64,000 nucleotides of DNA, from contig JAUDYN010000005.1 of NCBI GenBank assembly GCA_030407005.1, forward strand, positions 2,294,001 to 2,358,000. The letters run 5' to 3'. Both the position numbers and the translations under genes were made by a program. Below, one piece after another: positions 31,561-43,475 of the stretch (position 1 is its first letter; each line of letters starts with the position of its first letter). The notes beneath the pieces were generated by a model that saw nothing but the letters and a program-made list of their open reading frames with translations, was not told the DNA's origin and made no database searches. The DNA comes from Desarmillaria ectypa (lineage: Eukaryota > Basidiomycota > Agaricomycetes > Agaricales > Physalacriaceae).

Positions 31561-34500
31561 TCAGAGCATTGTTAGATAGTGGCTGCATGGGCAGCTCAAT
31601 CAACTGAAGCTATGTCCAACAACACCAGTTGGATACCCAAAAAGCCACTATTCCCATTCTGGTCTACAATGCTGATGGAACTCATAACAAGATGGGCAAT
31701 GTAACTGAATTTGTAGAGATCCAAATGACTATTGGAGAACATACCAAATGAATCAACCTAGCAGTCACTGATCTAGGCTCCAAAACCCTGTATTTGGGGC
31801 ATGACTGGCTTAAACACCATAACCCATTAATCAACTGGAAAACAGGTCAAATAACTTTTAGATGCTGTTCTTGCATCAAAAGTCTGTTCTCCCTTTCTGA
31901 CACAGATAATGAAGATTGATGGGATGAAGAAATGGAGGAAGGCAAAAGTATTCTTGCAATCAACATGCAAGAAGAAATCCTTCTATGAGCAGTACATCAT
32001 GCCAATGAAATGGCTGCAGTAGCAAATGTGGAAAAGCCAAAGATATTTGAGGAATTAGTCCCTTCTCATTATCAGAGCTTTAGAGATTTATTCTCAAAAG
32101 AAAGCTTTGATGAACTTCCTAAACAAAAAACTTGGGATCATGCAATTAAACTAACACCCAATGCCAAGTCCATGCTAGACTACAAGGTCTACTTGCTCAA
32201 TCATAATGAGCAAGAACAGTTGGACAAATTTCTTGATGAAAATCTGGACTCAGGACATATTCATCCCTCAAAATCCCTGTTTGCTTCACTCTTTTTCTTT
32301 GTCAAAAAGAAAGATGGATCATTACACCCAGTATAAGACTATTGGAAGTTAAATGAAATGATGATCAAGAATCAATATCCTCTTCCACTAATTTCCAAGC
32401 TTATCGACAAACTCCAAGAAGCCAAGTACTTCTCTAAGTTGGACATTAGATGGGGATATAACAATGTACGCATTTGTGATAGAGATGAAGAAAAAGCAGC
32501 ATTCTGAATGAACTGAGAGCTTTTTGAACCCATGGTCATGTTCTTTGGTCTCACCAATTTACCAGCTATATTCTAGTGGATGATGAATGACATCTTCAAA
32601 GACCTTATTGCAGGAGAAAAGGTCACCATATATCTTGATAATATTCTTATTTTCACCAAATCTCTTTCTGAACATTGAACTATAGTGTAACAAGTTCTTC
32701 AATGACTACAAGAAAATAAACTGTTTCTCAAAGCAGAAAAATGTGAATTCAAAGTACTTAAGACCAAGTACCTAGGAGTCATCATCAGTGAAGACACCAT
32801 TCACATGGATCCCATCAAAGTTGCAGGAGTCACTGAATGGCCAACTCCTACCAAGAAAAAGGAACTTCAGTTCTTTTTAGGGTTCACCAATTTTTATCAA
32901 AAATTTATTCGCAACTATTCTAAAATTGTCTAACCCCTAATGCAGTTAACTGGCAAAGTCAACTGGACATGAGGACCAGAACAGGATCAAGTGTTCATAC
33001 AGCTTAAAAAACTGATGACCACCAACATTATTTTAATGATCCTCTCTGATGAAGGAAAATTCAGGGTAGAAGCAGAATCAAGTGACAGAGCTATCAGCAC
33101 TGTTCTCTCCCAGGAGCAGAATGGCAAATGGAAACCTGTTGCATTCATGTCTAAAGCCTTGACCATAACTGAATGGAATTATGAGATCTATGACAAGGAA
33201 CTGTTGGCCATCATGCTAGTGCTAGAAGAATGGTGACACTATCTGATAAGTGTCAAGGAGGAAATTGAGATCTGGACCAATCACCAGAATCTCCAATATT
33301 TCTGTAAACTACAGAAGTTGAACCATCAACAAGCTCAATGGGTCACCAAATTAGCAGAATACCATTTTGTCCTTCAGCACAAGGCTGGAATGACAAACAG
33401 GAAAGTGGATTTACTTAGCTGACATGACAATCATGACCAAGGAAAGGAGGATAACAAAGATATAGTCATCCTCTCCCCAGAACACTTTCAAGCATTAGTG
33501 TTGCCCACCTATGATAAACAAATCATACCCATTAAAGATGCAATCCGAGAACAGAAACAGTGGGATTCAGGGATTGAAAAATCCCTTAATCATGAATAAG
33601 GGATTACTCAGAAGGATGATCTTCTTTGATATGATGAATGAATCTATATCCCAGGAGATAAAAGTCTTTGAGGGGAAATCATCACCCAACATCATGATCA
33701 CATAACTGTTGGCCATCCTGGAATTGCTAAAACCACTGAATTAATCCTACAAGATTATTAGTGGCCCAAAGCAAAACAGGATATAGAGGTTTACATCAAG
33801 AGATGCAAAGTATGCCAAAGGACCAAGAGCAATACACAGGCAAAAGCAGCTCCTCTTCATCCAAACACAATCCCAACCACTCCATGGACTCACATATCAG
33901 TCAACATGATCACTGGACTCCCAGAATCCAAAGGTTATAATGCCTTACTCATAATTGTGGACTGATTCTCCAAGAATATCATCCCTATCCCCTGCCATGA
34001 AGAATTGTCTGCCAAAGAGTGGGCCCACATACTACAAAACCATGTTTATGCAAAATATGGAATGCCACAAGTTGTTATCTCTGATCTAGGTCCCCAATTC
34101 ATATCTACATTCATGAAAGAACTTTACCAAATGCTAGATATTACCCAGAATGCATCCACAGCCTACCACCCACAAACCAATGGACAGATGAAATGAGTCA
34201 ATCAAGAAATTGAAAAGTACTTACAAATCTTTGTCAATCACAGACAAACTGATTAGGTAGAATGGTTACCACTTGCTGAATTTGCACACAACAACCAAGT
34301 CCACTTGGCTACAGGGAAGAGCCTCTTTATGACCCTATATGGAAGAAATCCCTGACTTATTCTGGATTCAATGCAAAAAACCCAATTCACAAATTCCTCA
34401 GCAGTGGAATTCACAGAAACTATGGCACAAGTGTATAAAGAGGTACACAATGCATTGGAAAAAGTGGCGACTCAAATGAAGGCACAATATGACAAAAAGA

Positions 34501-35195
34501 AACAAATGACTTGATAATACCAAATTAGTGATAAGGTCTGGCTTGACACCACCAACCTCCACCTTCCACAACCAAAGAAAAAACTCAACAATAAACAAAC
34601 AGGACCATTTGAAATCCTCAAAAAGGCAGGAGCAGCAGCATACAAGCTGAAACTACCACCCCACTAGAAGATACACCCCTGGTTCAATGAAAAGTTGTTG
34701 ACTCCTTATGTCACATCATCATTCCCCAACCAATAACAACTGCCTTCTCCTCCTCCTGACCTTGTCGACAGACAGGAGAAATATGAAATTGAAGAAGTAC
34801 TAGACTCTCGCACTTATCAAGTATGAGCTAAAAAGGGATAACCATCCAAATTAGTCACTGATTATTTGATCAAATGAAAAGGATGGACTAGAGAACATAA
34901 CTCATGGGTCTGAGAAATGGAGATGACAAATGCAAAAGATGTGATCTTAGAGTATGAAGCAAACATTAACCATGCTTTATACACCACCAAAATTGTAACC
35001 AATGACAAAATCATAACTCATCTACTTGATCATGAATACTCAGACTATGAGGATGTTGCTTATCTAGCCTAATGAAAGGATAGACATCAAAAATGGATTG
35101 TCAACCTGAATAAAGATGTGTGGAAGCAACTGATTGACCAGTACTGAGTCAACCAAGCAAAGTTACAACTCAAAACCCCTGAAGAAGAACTATAG
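31561..35195 (+). pseudogene. Gypsy pol fragment F2 (protease to chromodomain), decayed
   Basis: Starts within the protease (LDSGCMGSSIN near 31570) and continues through RT (active site YLDN, 32631-32642), RNase H (near 33066), integrase (ISVNMITGLPES near 33900, first Asp lost) and chromodomain (about 34780-34960). It ends TAG 35193-35195. A hairpin and the purine run AACAAGAGGGTAA follow. It has many stops and no Gag part, so its 5' half was lost at the junction at 31560. Confidence 0.86.
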
Positions 35196-35227
35196 CAGTT
35201 GGGATGACTGCTTTAACAAGAGGGTAA

Positions 35228-35622
35228 TATTACAATTTTTCTATTATCTTATTATGATTTATGTTGCAGTACTTATGCAACCTCATTGTATCTGCCAAAA
35301 CACTGACATTCAGTCCAAAACAAGCCTCTCACATTCCAGACATTCTAAATCCTCTCTGTCTAGTTGGTCCACAGTCATCTGACTTCTAACATTTCATGTA
35401 TGAACTCTCATATTTCACCTATTAATAAACCCTGCACTTTTGTATATAAAGTAGAGAGACTTTGTACTTAGTCTCTATCTTCTGACTAAATTGCATCCAT
35501 ATACCATCTATTACACTCCTCTAAAGACTAGCCATCCTCTTATTAAGAGTGATTGTCCAAACACAAGACAGCCCAAGAGCAACACATGGTCCCAAGATCA
35601 CATGCTAGATTAGACCATAACA
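35228..35622 (+). repeat. 3' LTR of F2
   Basis: 395 bp beginning TATTACAATTTTTC (TG decayed to TA) and ending CCATAACA. It has TATATAAA at 35443-35450 and the start segment ATCTTCTGACTAA 26 nt further on. It is more diverged from the other LTRs than they are from each other. Confidence 0.8.
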
Positions 35623-35631
35623 CATAGTTAT

Positions 35632-35831
35632 TATTAGCTCACACTTTTAGTATATAAGTAGGATAGTTTTCATATATATTCTCTATTTTTTGACTAAACT
35701 TAATCTTCATACCAACACTCCACACATCTAAAGATCTAGCTGTGCTTTTAGCTATAGATGATTGTCCAAACACAAGACAGCCTTAAGAGTTGCACATGAT
35801 CCCAAGATCACATGCAATTGGGTCCTAACAC
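35632..35831 (+). repeat. Partial LTR (R-U5 end)
   Basis: Contains TATATAAG, the start region (CTATTTTTTGACTAAAC) and the GATTGTCCAAACACAAGACAG tail, and ends TCCTAACA at 35831. The upstream half (U3) is missing. It is joined at once to minus-strand Gag of element G, the same kind of junction as at 28288/28289. Confidence 0.65.
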
Positions 35832-36549
35832 ACTCATAATTGGGGCCTTGGGGATTGAGGGGGCTTGGGGAGTAGAAGAGGTCTGGGCATCATCAGAGAG
35901 TTTGATGAGGAGGAGAGAGAAGCTGGTTGCTCTCCTCTCTGTCTGTTGGCTAGAAGATCCACTCTCAGAGACTGGTTGAGAATCTATAGAGACTGTTTGG
36001 ATAGGGTGTTGCCACCCTGGCATCATTTTGATATCATACCCTGGCACAAGTGAGACATGTGGGTTTGTAAGGTAGGGGGGAGTCACTGAGCATTCAGAAC
36101 CTAGTCTGTAGGTCTCTCCTATATTCCTCTATGGTGGTGGGTCATTCCATCCTTGACTGGCTGTGGCAGAAGATTGGAGATTGAATAGTTTCCTGCTGAT
36201 ACAGTGGAAATTCATTGGAGGATTGATAGGCAAAGGAGATGCAGCAGAATGTGATGGCTTCTTCTTCAGTGGATGCCAGACTTGCTGGATCCATCCTTGA
36301 GATGGTGGTATTTCACCAGGGGAGGACATAGAGAAGAGAGAAGGGAGAGGTGGTTGAGGATGAAGGATTCATTGTTGGCATAGATAGTTTCAAATCTGAT
36401 CTTCTCATATGAGGAAAATGAGAGCAGTAAAGAAGAAGACTAGAATAGCCCCACCTAGGGCAGTGCTGAGTGCAATGGTTTGTTGAAGCTTAAGGTCTAG
36501 GATCATATGTATGGTTTTTTTGCAGTGGGTGGTGAAGAAACCATAGGAA
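35832..36549 (-). pseudogene. Element G Gag start, diverged
   Basis: On the minus strand, MSSPGEIPPSQGW (36329) and GWNDPPP correspond to the ORFb start of the other elements, at lower similarity. A hydrophobic segment (LGGAILVFFFTALIFLI) near 36410-36470 stands where ORFa is expected and is followed by a stop. The fragment is cut at 35832. Confidence 0.6.
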
Positions 36550-36563
36550 AGCTTCAAGCTAAT
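36550..36563 (-). promoter_or_regulatory. Primer-binding site of element G
   Basis: ATTAGCTTGAAGCT on the minus strand directly abuts the LTR. Its exact reverse complement lies at plus 37462-37475 in the LTR, 26 nt past the TATA box (plus 37502-37509). This is the third sequence variant of the same arrangement in the window. Confidence 0.7.
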
Positions 36564-37738
36564 TGTTAGACCCAACCTCTACATGATCTGCAGACACACA
36601 TGCTTCTCAGGCTGCCTCATGTTCAGACAGTCACCCAAGAAGATGGCTATAGTCTTCAGTGTGCTGCACCATATATACATGTGAAAATTTTAGCTTCTGC
36701 CAAGCCATAGGACTAAAAACAACCACCTGCTCAGTTAACAGGAATACAGGACTAGGATCCACTAGAAATGAAGAAAATGAAGGTCAGGGGACAATGGACT
36801 GTCATCTACATAGCTATTCATTGTCAGTAACCCACTTTTCCACCAGACCAGGAACCAGAGGCCAACAGACTGCCAGTGAAAGCCCATGCCTCCATTTTAA
36901 TATCATCAAGGATGGTGATCTCATATGGTTTTCCCTTAGGAGAATCATTTAAGAGTGTAAAAAGAGGTGAGCATGACAGAGCAGGTCACTACTTGGCAAG
37001 ATTGTCAGAGCAGACAGGTATAGAGATAAGAAGTTGGAGAAGTATAAAAACACCAATATAACTAGAGAAAAAGGACAATCAAACTCATAGCACACTAAAG
37101 GAATAAATTCCTTATCCAAGCCTCCAGCTAAGCATACTTTAGCAGCCTTGTGCCTAGTATCACTAGCAGACAGCATGGAAGCTCATTGCTATCACTCAGA
37201 AATTGCTCTCAAAACCCAAATCTCTTGAAAGGATGTTGAGTCCCACTCTTTCATTCTTCTCCACTATCAAAAGCAGATCCTTACTGATCTGAAGCAGGTG
37301 GTTCTTGCACCTCCTCATATACTTACTGTATACAAAAGATCTTGCAAAAGCAAACTGTAATTCTCTCACCAGAGAGTTTTCAAGCCTTACATCAGATCTG
37401 GAGAAGAAGGGCTAATGTCTTTAGCTGAGTTCTATAGAGTAGAGGATTGATATTGGTAAACATTAGCTTGAAGCTGGGGTTATACAGTGAGAGCTACTCT
37501 ACTTATATACTAAAACTGGGAGTCCAAATGCAGATATGGTAGTTATGTAGTCCATGTGTGGAACAATAGAAAGTGTCTGTTGGGTGAGCAACTGTCATGA
37601 GGCATAGTACAATTGCTGGAGTCATCTGTTATAAACAAGACAATGGTGACAATAGGAAAAGGATAGTAATCACAAGGATAAGATAAGTGCCCAAGATAAG
37701 ATACTCATCAAAGATAAGATAAGGAGAAAATTGTAACA
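36564..37738 (-). repeat. 5' LTR of element G, oversized (1,175 bp)
   Basis: Begins TGTTAGACCCAACC and ends AATTGTAACA on the plus strand. The first about 125 bp and the last about 280 bp resemble the other LTRs. About 760 bp between them (roughly 36690-37450) have no counterpart and probably represent an insertion or an expanded U5. No coding sequence was recognised in the extra part. Confidence 0.65.
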
Positions 37739-38130
37739 CATCTAGATATTAGATAAGATGGAGAGTAGTGCCTAGATAAGATAAGATAAGGGAAAATATA
37801 ATACTGAGATACATAAGTATCTATAGCTGGGCTATATAAGTGATCAAGTAGTGATAGGGGTTATATATATAGTAAGTAAGAATGAACAACAGTGAAAGAT
37901 AAAATGGGTATACAGCATGGATATCTTCAACAGAATAAGCTCAAGTACCTCTAGTACTCCTTCCAACATGTTACTTTCTAGAAAATTGTTTTAATGATGC
38001 TCAGATGCTTTAGATTGACAAATCAATGAGTTTTAGATAGATTTATTTGGGCATAATTTCTGTGAGCTGAGGGACAATGTCTGACAATGCTGAGGGGTCA
38101 GAACACAGAAATTTCTAAGTCCCAACTCAC
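37739..38130. repeat. LTR-like remnants at the right edge of the repeat island
   Basis: GATAAGATAAGATAAGGGAAAAT at 37770-37795 recalls the outer end of the LTRs. The following sequence is AT-rich without clear features. CpG dinucleotides become frequent only after about 38,130, which I take as the border of the repeat island. Confidence 0.4.
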
Positions 38131-38547
38131 ATTTGGCAAGCTCAGCCAAAAATGGAACCGCTCAGACCGGCCGCTTCGCAAAAGTGAAATAGCTCAGCCA
38201 CGTACGAAGCTGGCTGGTCACAAGCCTAAACTTGCGTAAATGGCCTGAAATATTCTGCAGGTGACCACATTTGCTAGTTCACTTTCGAGGCGATGTTCTT
38301 AGCATAACTGGAACGTCTTTCCACGTAATCATCTATTCTCTCGCATCGTCTGAGACCAATTTTGGCCGTGCTCTCCATCTTGCTCCCCTCCTCTGAGACC
38401 AACGTCACAGGATGCATCGTATCTGCTTATTACAACTGAAAGAGGTTGTTTTGAGTCTTACAGATCTTGAAGTTATGCATGACCGCTCCTGACTCAGTAT
38501 AAGCAAGAGTCATAGGCATTCCAATGCCCTCACCCCTTCACTACGAA

Positions 38548-39150
38548 AATGCTCCTCTGCACCGCTCTTCTGCTGCTTTTATCATTCTGAACTGGGTCTG
38601 AGCCCAAGCTCAATCAACGACTAGCAGTCCCTCAGCAAATTATATGGAACTCATTGTCTTACTGTCGTGGTTCTGACGTGGACCTATGATGTAGCAGAGA
38701 ACGGCAACCAGAACATGCTGACGGATCTGTTCAACGCGCTGAATTCTACTATCAATAGGCTAATATATGCACTGTCGTTATGCAGACGGCATGCGCGATT
38801 GCAGTCTCTCACAATGAATCCTCGTGACAGCATCTCCGTTGGGCTACCAACTACGAGATATTGACCGTACAGTGGCAACGGTGTATTAGAGAGAGTAGCT
38901 GCACCTATGACTGATGGAGGAATATCCGGTCTTAATCCAGATGTATCCAAACGATACTACGGACGAAAGTATGCTCTATCTGGGTCAGGTACAATCATTG
39001 ATAGCGAAACCTTCTGCTTCTGGACATGTCATGCAGCGATACCATACGTCGATGATCCGGCTTAGCGAGATAATTTTCCGTCCACTTAGCGTCCACTCCG
39101 ATTCGTTCAATTGAAGCGAATCGGAAAGATGGTCCGGCAAAAGAGTCATC
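38548..39150 (+). pseudogene. Possible decayed secreted-protein gene, not recognised
   Basis: A signal-peptide-like start (MLLCTALLLLLSF) at about 38548 is followed at once by a TGA. Farther on, short open blocks with plausible protein character appear in the same strand (TWTYDVAENGNQNMLTDLFN near 38680, then MTDGGISGLNP near 38910). They are separated by stops and frame changes that small introns do not readily repair. I could not assign a family. It may be a broken hydrolase-type gene or chance coding-like sequence. Confidence 0.3.
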
Positions 39151-39212
39151 AACTGATCACTCCGTACTAACAAGAATGCATCCGGTTTCCTTGCTGGCTC
39201 ACTCCGACCTCC

Positions 39213-40873
39213 ATGGCTGAATTTACGCCTGTTCTGTTGACTTTGCCCTCGTTCACCCCTTCGCTTGCGGTTGAGGTAATTTTCTGTCCAATGGTCTTCT
39301 AACTACGATGACTAACTAACCCCGGAACAGGTTCTGCCTCACGGCTTGACCATTCATCGTTTCATCATACAAGCTGACGGTCGAGTGAGTTCTCTCCAAG
39401 GTCTACCTAGTTATGACTCGAGCCTTCTATACCAGACCCACGACATCGTGGTAGGCCCAGAGGTGCCTGAAGACCACACCACGCAGAAGTATACGAACAC
39501 GATTATTGGTCGTTACGCGAATCGCGTGCTTACAGGAACGCATAAACTGCAGCGGAATGGATACGATGGTATTTTTGTCGCTCAGGCGAACGGTCTGTCT
39601 CCCTCGTTACTGCTGTGGTTCCCTATTTACCAACTATCTGCTACAGAAAGTGCTAGGGTGTCGCTGCACGGTGGTCCAATCGGATTTGATTCACTTCCAT
39701 GGACACTCCTTTCTGCAGATACGCCACCTATACTTTTCTCCAAGGCAGAACTCGGACACTTTCCGGGGGAAGACAATAACACTCATGCTGTGTTCCGTCT
39801 AGTATCTCTGGACCACGATCAAGGTTATCCAGGCGAGCTCACTGTTGAGGTTTTGATTGCCCTCCTCGCTCCAGAGCCTCAGGTGACTGAGGCGGGCAAG
39901 GAATTCGATTTGGGGAGCCTGGTGTACGTGTACAGAGCGAAGGTGAACAAGGGTGTGACTCCAGTCAACTTGACGCAGGTGAGTTACTCTAATATAGCGG
40001 GGCTTATATCCTCAAGAAGCGTAGCACTGGGGGTTCAATCTCGATGCTAGCATGAAGGAGCGACCGGGATCTGATGTCAAGAATCATTATTTGACCTTGA
40101 AGGTACGCGCGCCTCGCACTTCACGGTTGTAGCGATGTTTAGCGGAGTATGATACTACAGGCCGACCGGATCGTTCACCGAGATTCGGACAGTCTTCACA
40201 GTGGGAACTATATCTCAGTCGCATCAGCACCTGAGCACAATCACTCCGGAAAGAAGATTGGCGACAAGTATCCCGAACCGGGTTATGGTGGGCATATGCT
40301 GCTGCAGCTGCAGCTTCCTTGAATCTGATCAGAAACCAGATGACTTCTATGTCTTTGAATCTCGACCCATCGATGTTCCCAAGCGCGTACCAAACTCAAT
40401 GTTCTCGGATGATTTTGACCTCGTTAAGAGCATCATCACGCCTTCCACCGTTCATTCTCCAGTTGCCCGGCTTTCGTCAGACATCTCTGGATTGAGCTTG
40501 GCGTTTGATACTAATCGTGCGTATTTTATAACTATCTCATAAATGTCAGGCTTCATGTAGTATGTTACAGAATCTGGGGTGATGTTTTATTCCAACATCG
40601 GTGCAGTTCCAGAAAGAGATGCCAGGAAGAAGATACATGGAGGGTCTGGACTTAAAGGCGATGGCCTCGCTCCAGGAAGTGTGTTGTTAACTCCCCTTCC
40701 TTGTTCCCCATTAAACGATACATCCAGCTGCGGCATTCCTTGAATTCCATGACGTACTGAGCGCGTTCCTAGATCCTTCGAACAAGGATGGAGAGGATAG
40801 CCTCCTAACCCAAGATGAATTGTATAATAATTACGTCCGTTGCGATGTGCGGTTTAAGGCGCCGGCGAAATGA
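39213..40873 (+). CDS. Aldose 1-epimerase (galactose mutarotase)
   Basis: Interconverts the alpha and beta anomers of aldoses, supplying alpha-D-galactose to galactokinase; probably cytosolic. Nine exons join to 415 codons: 39213-39275, 39331-39384, 39436-39592, 39647-39978, 40025-40102, 40161-40267, 40314-40516, 40571-40678, 40728-40873. All introns are GT-AG and about 46-58 nt. Family signs are NTIIGRYANR, SLHGGPIGFD, NLTQ|HWGFNLD across a splice, and KKIGD...FYVFESR. The start is the first ATG in frame (MAEFTPVL) and there is no signal peptide. Galactokinase follows 290 bp downstream on the same strand, which supports a role in galactose use. Gene models in yeasts fuse this domain to UDP-galactose epimerase; here it is free-standing. 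Confidence 0.9.
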
Positions 40874-41163
40874 AAAGGAATATGTAACACAGATATATTG
40901 TATAAATATATGAGCTTGGATGCAAACTTTGAAAAATACCTGAAATGACGATCTTCGTGATTATCGCCCTGATCTTTTCCATTCACCACGACGTCCACCT
41001 GGCACCGGACCGCAACGGCATGAAAATTACCGCTTCGCAGACTTATCTCTGCATCCCAGCCTACTTTTCTCGAGGGCCGATAAATGGCACAGAGATCACA
41101 TGGCGCCGTTGAAAGCGGAACTTGAGTACTATCAATCAATATCCTCATCCAGTACACCCATCG

Positions 41164-43274
41164 ATGGCGGCCCTCGAACCAATTCCAGTCTTCACCCAGC
41201 TTAACGACCTATACGGCAATTTGGGAACGACGATAGATCATGCCGCACAGTGGAATAATCTAGCAGAGGAGTTCCAGAAGAGATTTGGCAGGAAACCGGC
41301 GTATATTGCCAGAGCGCCAGGCAGGGTCAAGTGCGTACTGTTACTATTCCTGTATCTCTTTAGTGACGCCCTTCTAGCTTGATAGGTACTTGATATCGAT
41401 CTACAAGGTAGATCATTTAATGACCTTTGCTAGGCGAACATATCGACTATTGTCTCTTTGGTGTCCTTCCAGCCGCGATCGAGCGGGATGTCCTCATTGC
41501 ATGCGCCCCCAAGACTCATGCAGACCCGGGCTACGTCGTAGCAGATAACTTACAAGAGAAATATACCAAGCAAGCATTCAAGCCGTCGTCTAAACGCAAG
41601 GACAGTGTGTCGAGCATCTCGAGTATAGACGACGAGGACGTTCATGCAGAAGAGTGGCATTTGGAGATCAATACGGCGGAACTGAGATGGGAGAGTTACG
41701 TGAAAGCAGGATATTATGTATGGCATTTCTTTGGGTCTGAGCATGTCCATCTGTGAACTGATGTCTTGAATGTAGGGCGTCCTCAATAACTACTTTACTC
41801 CATCCAAAAAGGGAGACTCCGACCCTACTTATCCTATTCCCGTCGATCTTCTAGTCACTGGAACTGTACCCGCAGGATCAGGACTTTCCTCGAGTGCAGC
41901 TATGGTTGTCGCCTCTACCTTGGCTTTTTTGGCCGTCAATGGAAAGGTCTGCCCATGTACACGCTCAGTACACGCTCTTCTAATCACAATTTAAGATGGA
42001 CGCCAATATCGCAAAGGACGGTTCCAACAAAATCAGTAAAGGTGACCTGGTGAAACTGGCGGTAGCCAATGAGAAGCGCGTTGGTAAGTCTTCGTCTTCT
42101 TGCTTCACTGGGGGCCCTGTCCTGATTTCGTGTGATGTAGGCGTGAACAGTGGAGGGTATGATCTCATAATATTGATTCTCTCGATAGGTTCTAATTGAT
42201 ATTTCAGGATGGACCAGGCAGCGTCGGTAATCTGCACTCCCTCCTCAGCTCTCTATATAAGTTTCTTCCCTACCCTGTTCGCATCTCCAGTCCCTTTACC
42301 CTCCGGCGCCGTCTTCGTCTGTGCAAACTCTATGGTTGTCTCGGACAAAGCCCTCGGCGCGAAGAAAGGCTATAACCTTCGCGTAGTTGAGACGCTTGTA
42401 GGAGCCCGTGTCCTGGCTAGGCAGCTGGGTCTACCTCTAGGTAAAGGAGAGAGGATCACGTTACGCGAAGTAGCTGGACGGCTTGTGGGTGAAGCGGCAG
42501 ACCAGGAAATGAGTATCGAGAAATTGAGCGAGGTGTTAGAGAGGATGGATATGGAAGTGGACGGACTGAAACCGGTAGGTCGCGATGAAGGTGAGGAACT
42601 TGGCGTTACGATGGAAGAGATGATTCGTATGTCTGAGTTGTCGGAGGAAGAGTTTCATGAAATATACCTGTCTTGGGTTACAGGTATGTTGTGCTGATAA
42701 CACTGGTATCATGATTAACATATTTCTTTCTTTTCCCAGTGGAAGCAACACATTTCCAGCTGTATAAACGAGCTAAACACGTTTTCTCTGAAGCGCTACG
42801 CGTGCTCAAATTCCGCCAAGTTTGTCTCGATGCTGCGTCGTCACCACCGGAAATTGCCATGCAGACATTGGGGGACTTGATGAATGAGTCTCAGACAAGC
42901 TGCCGGGATTTGTATGAATGTTCGTGTCCTGAACTTGACGAATTAACCCGACTGGCTCGAGAGGCGGGTGCAGTAGCTAGTCGCCTGACCGGTATGTTCA
43001 GTCTGCTGGATATACCTTTTGCGAGTCTCAGATCATTAATTAGGTGCTGGATGGGGCGGGTGCACTGTTTCTCTCGTTCCAGAAGGACAGGTTGATGCGT
43101 TCATCCAAAGAGTCAGAGATACCTACCCACCTTATCAAGCCCTGGAAGGCGAGAAACTGAACGAAGTTATCTTCGCTACCAAACCTAGTAGTGGTGCATG
43201 TGGTACGTTAACTCTGATCCCGTGTCCTGCTGCAGTTAACAATTTCTTTTTTAGTATACAAGTTTGATGACTAG
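41164..43274 (+). CDS. GAL1: Galactokinase (GHMP kinase)
   Basis: Phosphorylates alpha-D-galactose with ATP, the first committed step of the Leloir pathway, in the cytosol. Ten exons join to 546 codons: 41164-41330, 41378-41385, 41434-41717, 41776-41946, 41996-42083, 42141-42156, 42208-42683, 42740-42991, 43044-43202, 43255-43274. Motifs are GRVNLIGEHIDY (galactokinase signature), [15 protein letters not shown] (ATP-binding GHMP motif), NSGGMDQAAS with the catalytic Asp, and [11 protein letters not shown]. The signature is rebuilt only if an 8-nt exon (41378-41385, CTTGATAG) is included. A 16-nt exon is also needed. The last exon is six codons (VYKFDD-stop). A Ser-rich acidic insert ([15 protein letters not shown]) lies at about residues 105-120. 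Confidence 0.93.
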
Positions 43275-43475
43275 TCTTGGCCTAATCGTTATAAATTATG
43301 GATGCGCCTATCGTTTCCTTGCACTATGTTAGTCGTTATAAAACAAATTTCGATTGCCGCAGATTGGAAATAATGGAGTCAAGCAGCAATCTAGGTACTA
43401 CCTGCCAGACGATTTCCTTCAGCGATTCTATACTTTATTCATTGTATTCAATGCATGACCAATTGTATGTCGCCT

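Noticed and set aside
39213..43274. GAL10-type epimerase-mutarotase fusion
   Set aside because: The mutarotase has its own start and stop, and no Rossmann-fold epimerase domain (GXXGXXG) precedes it.
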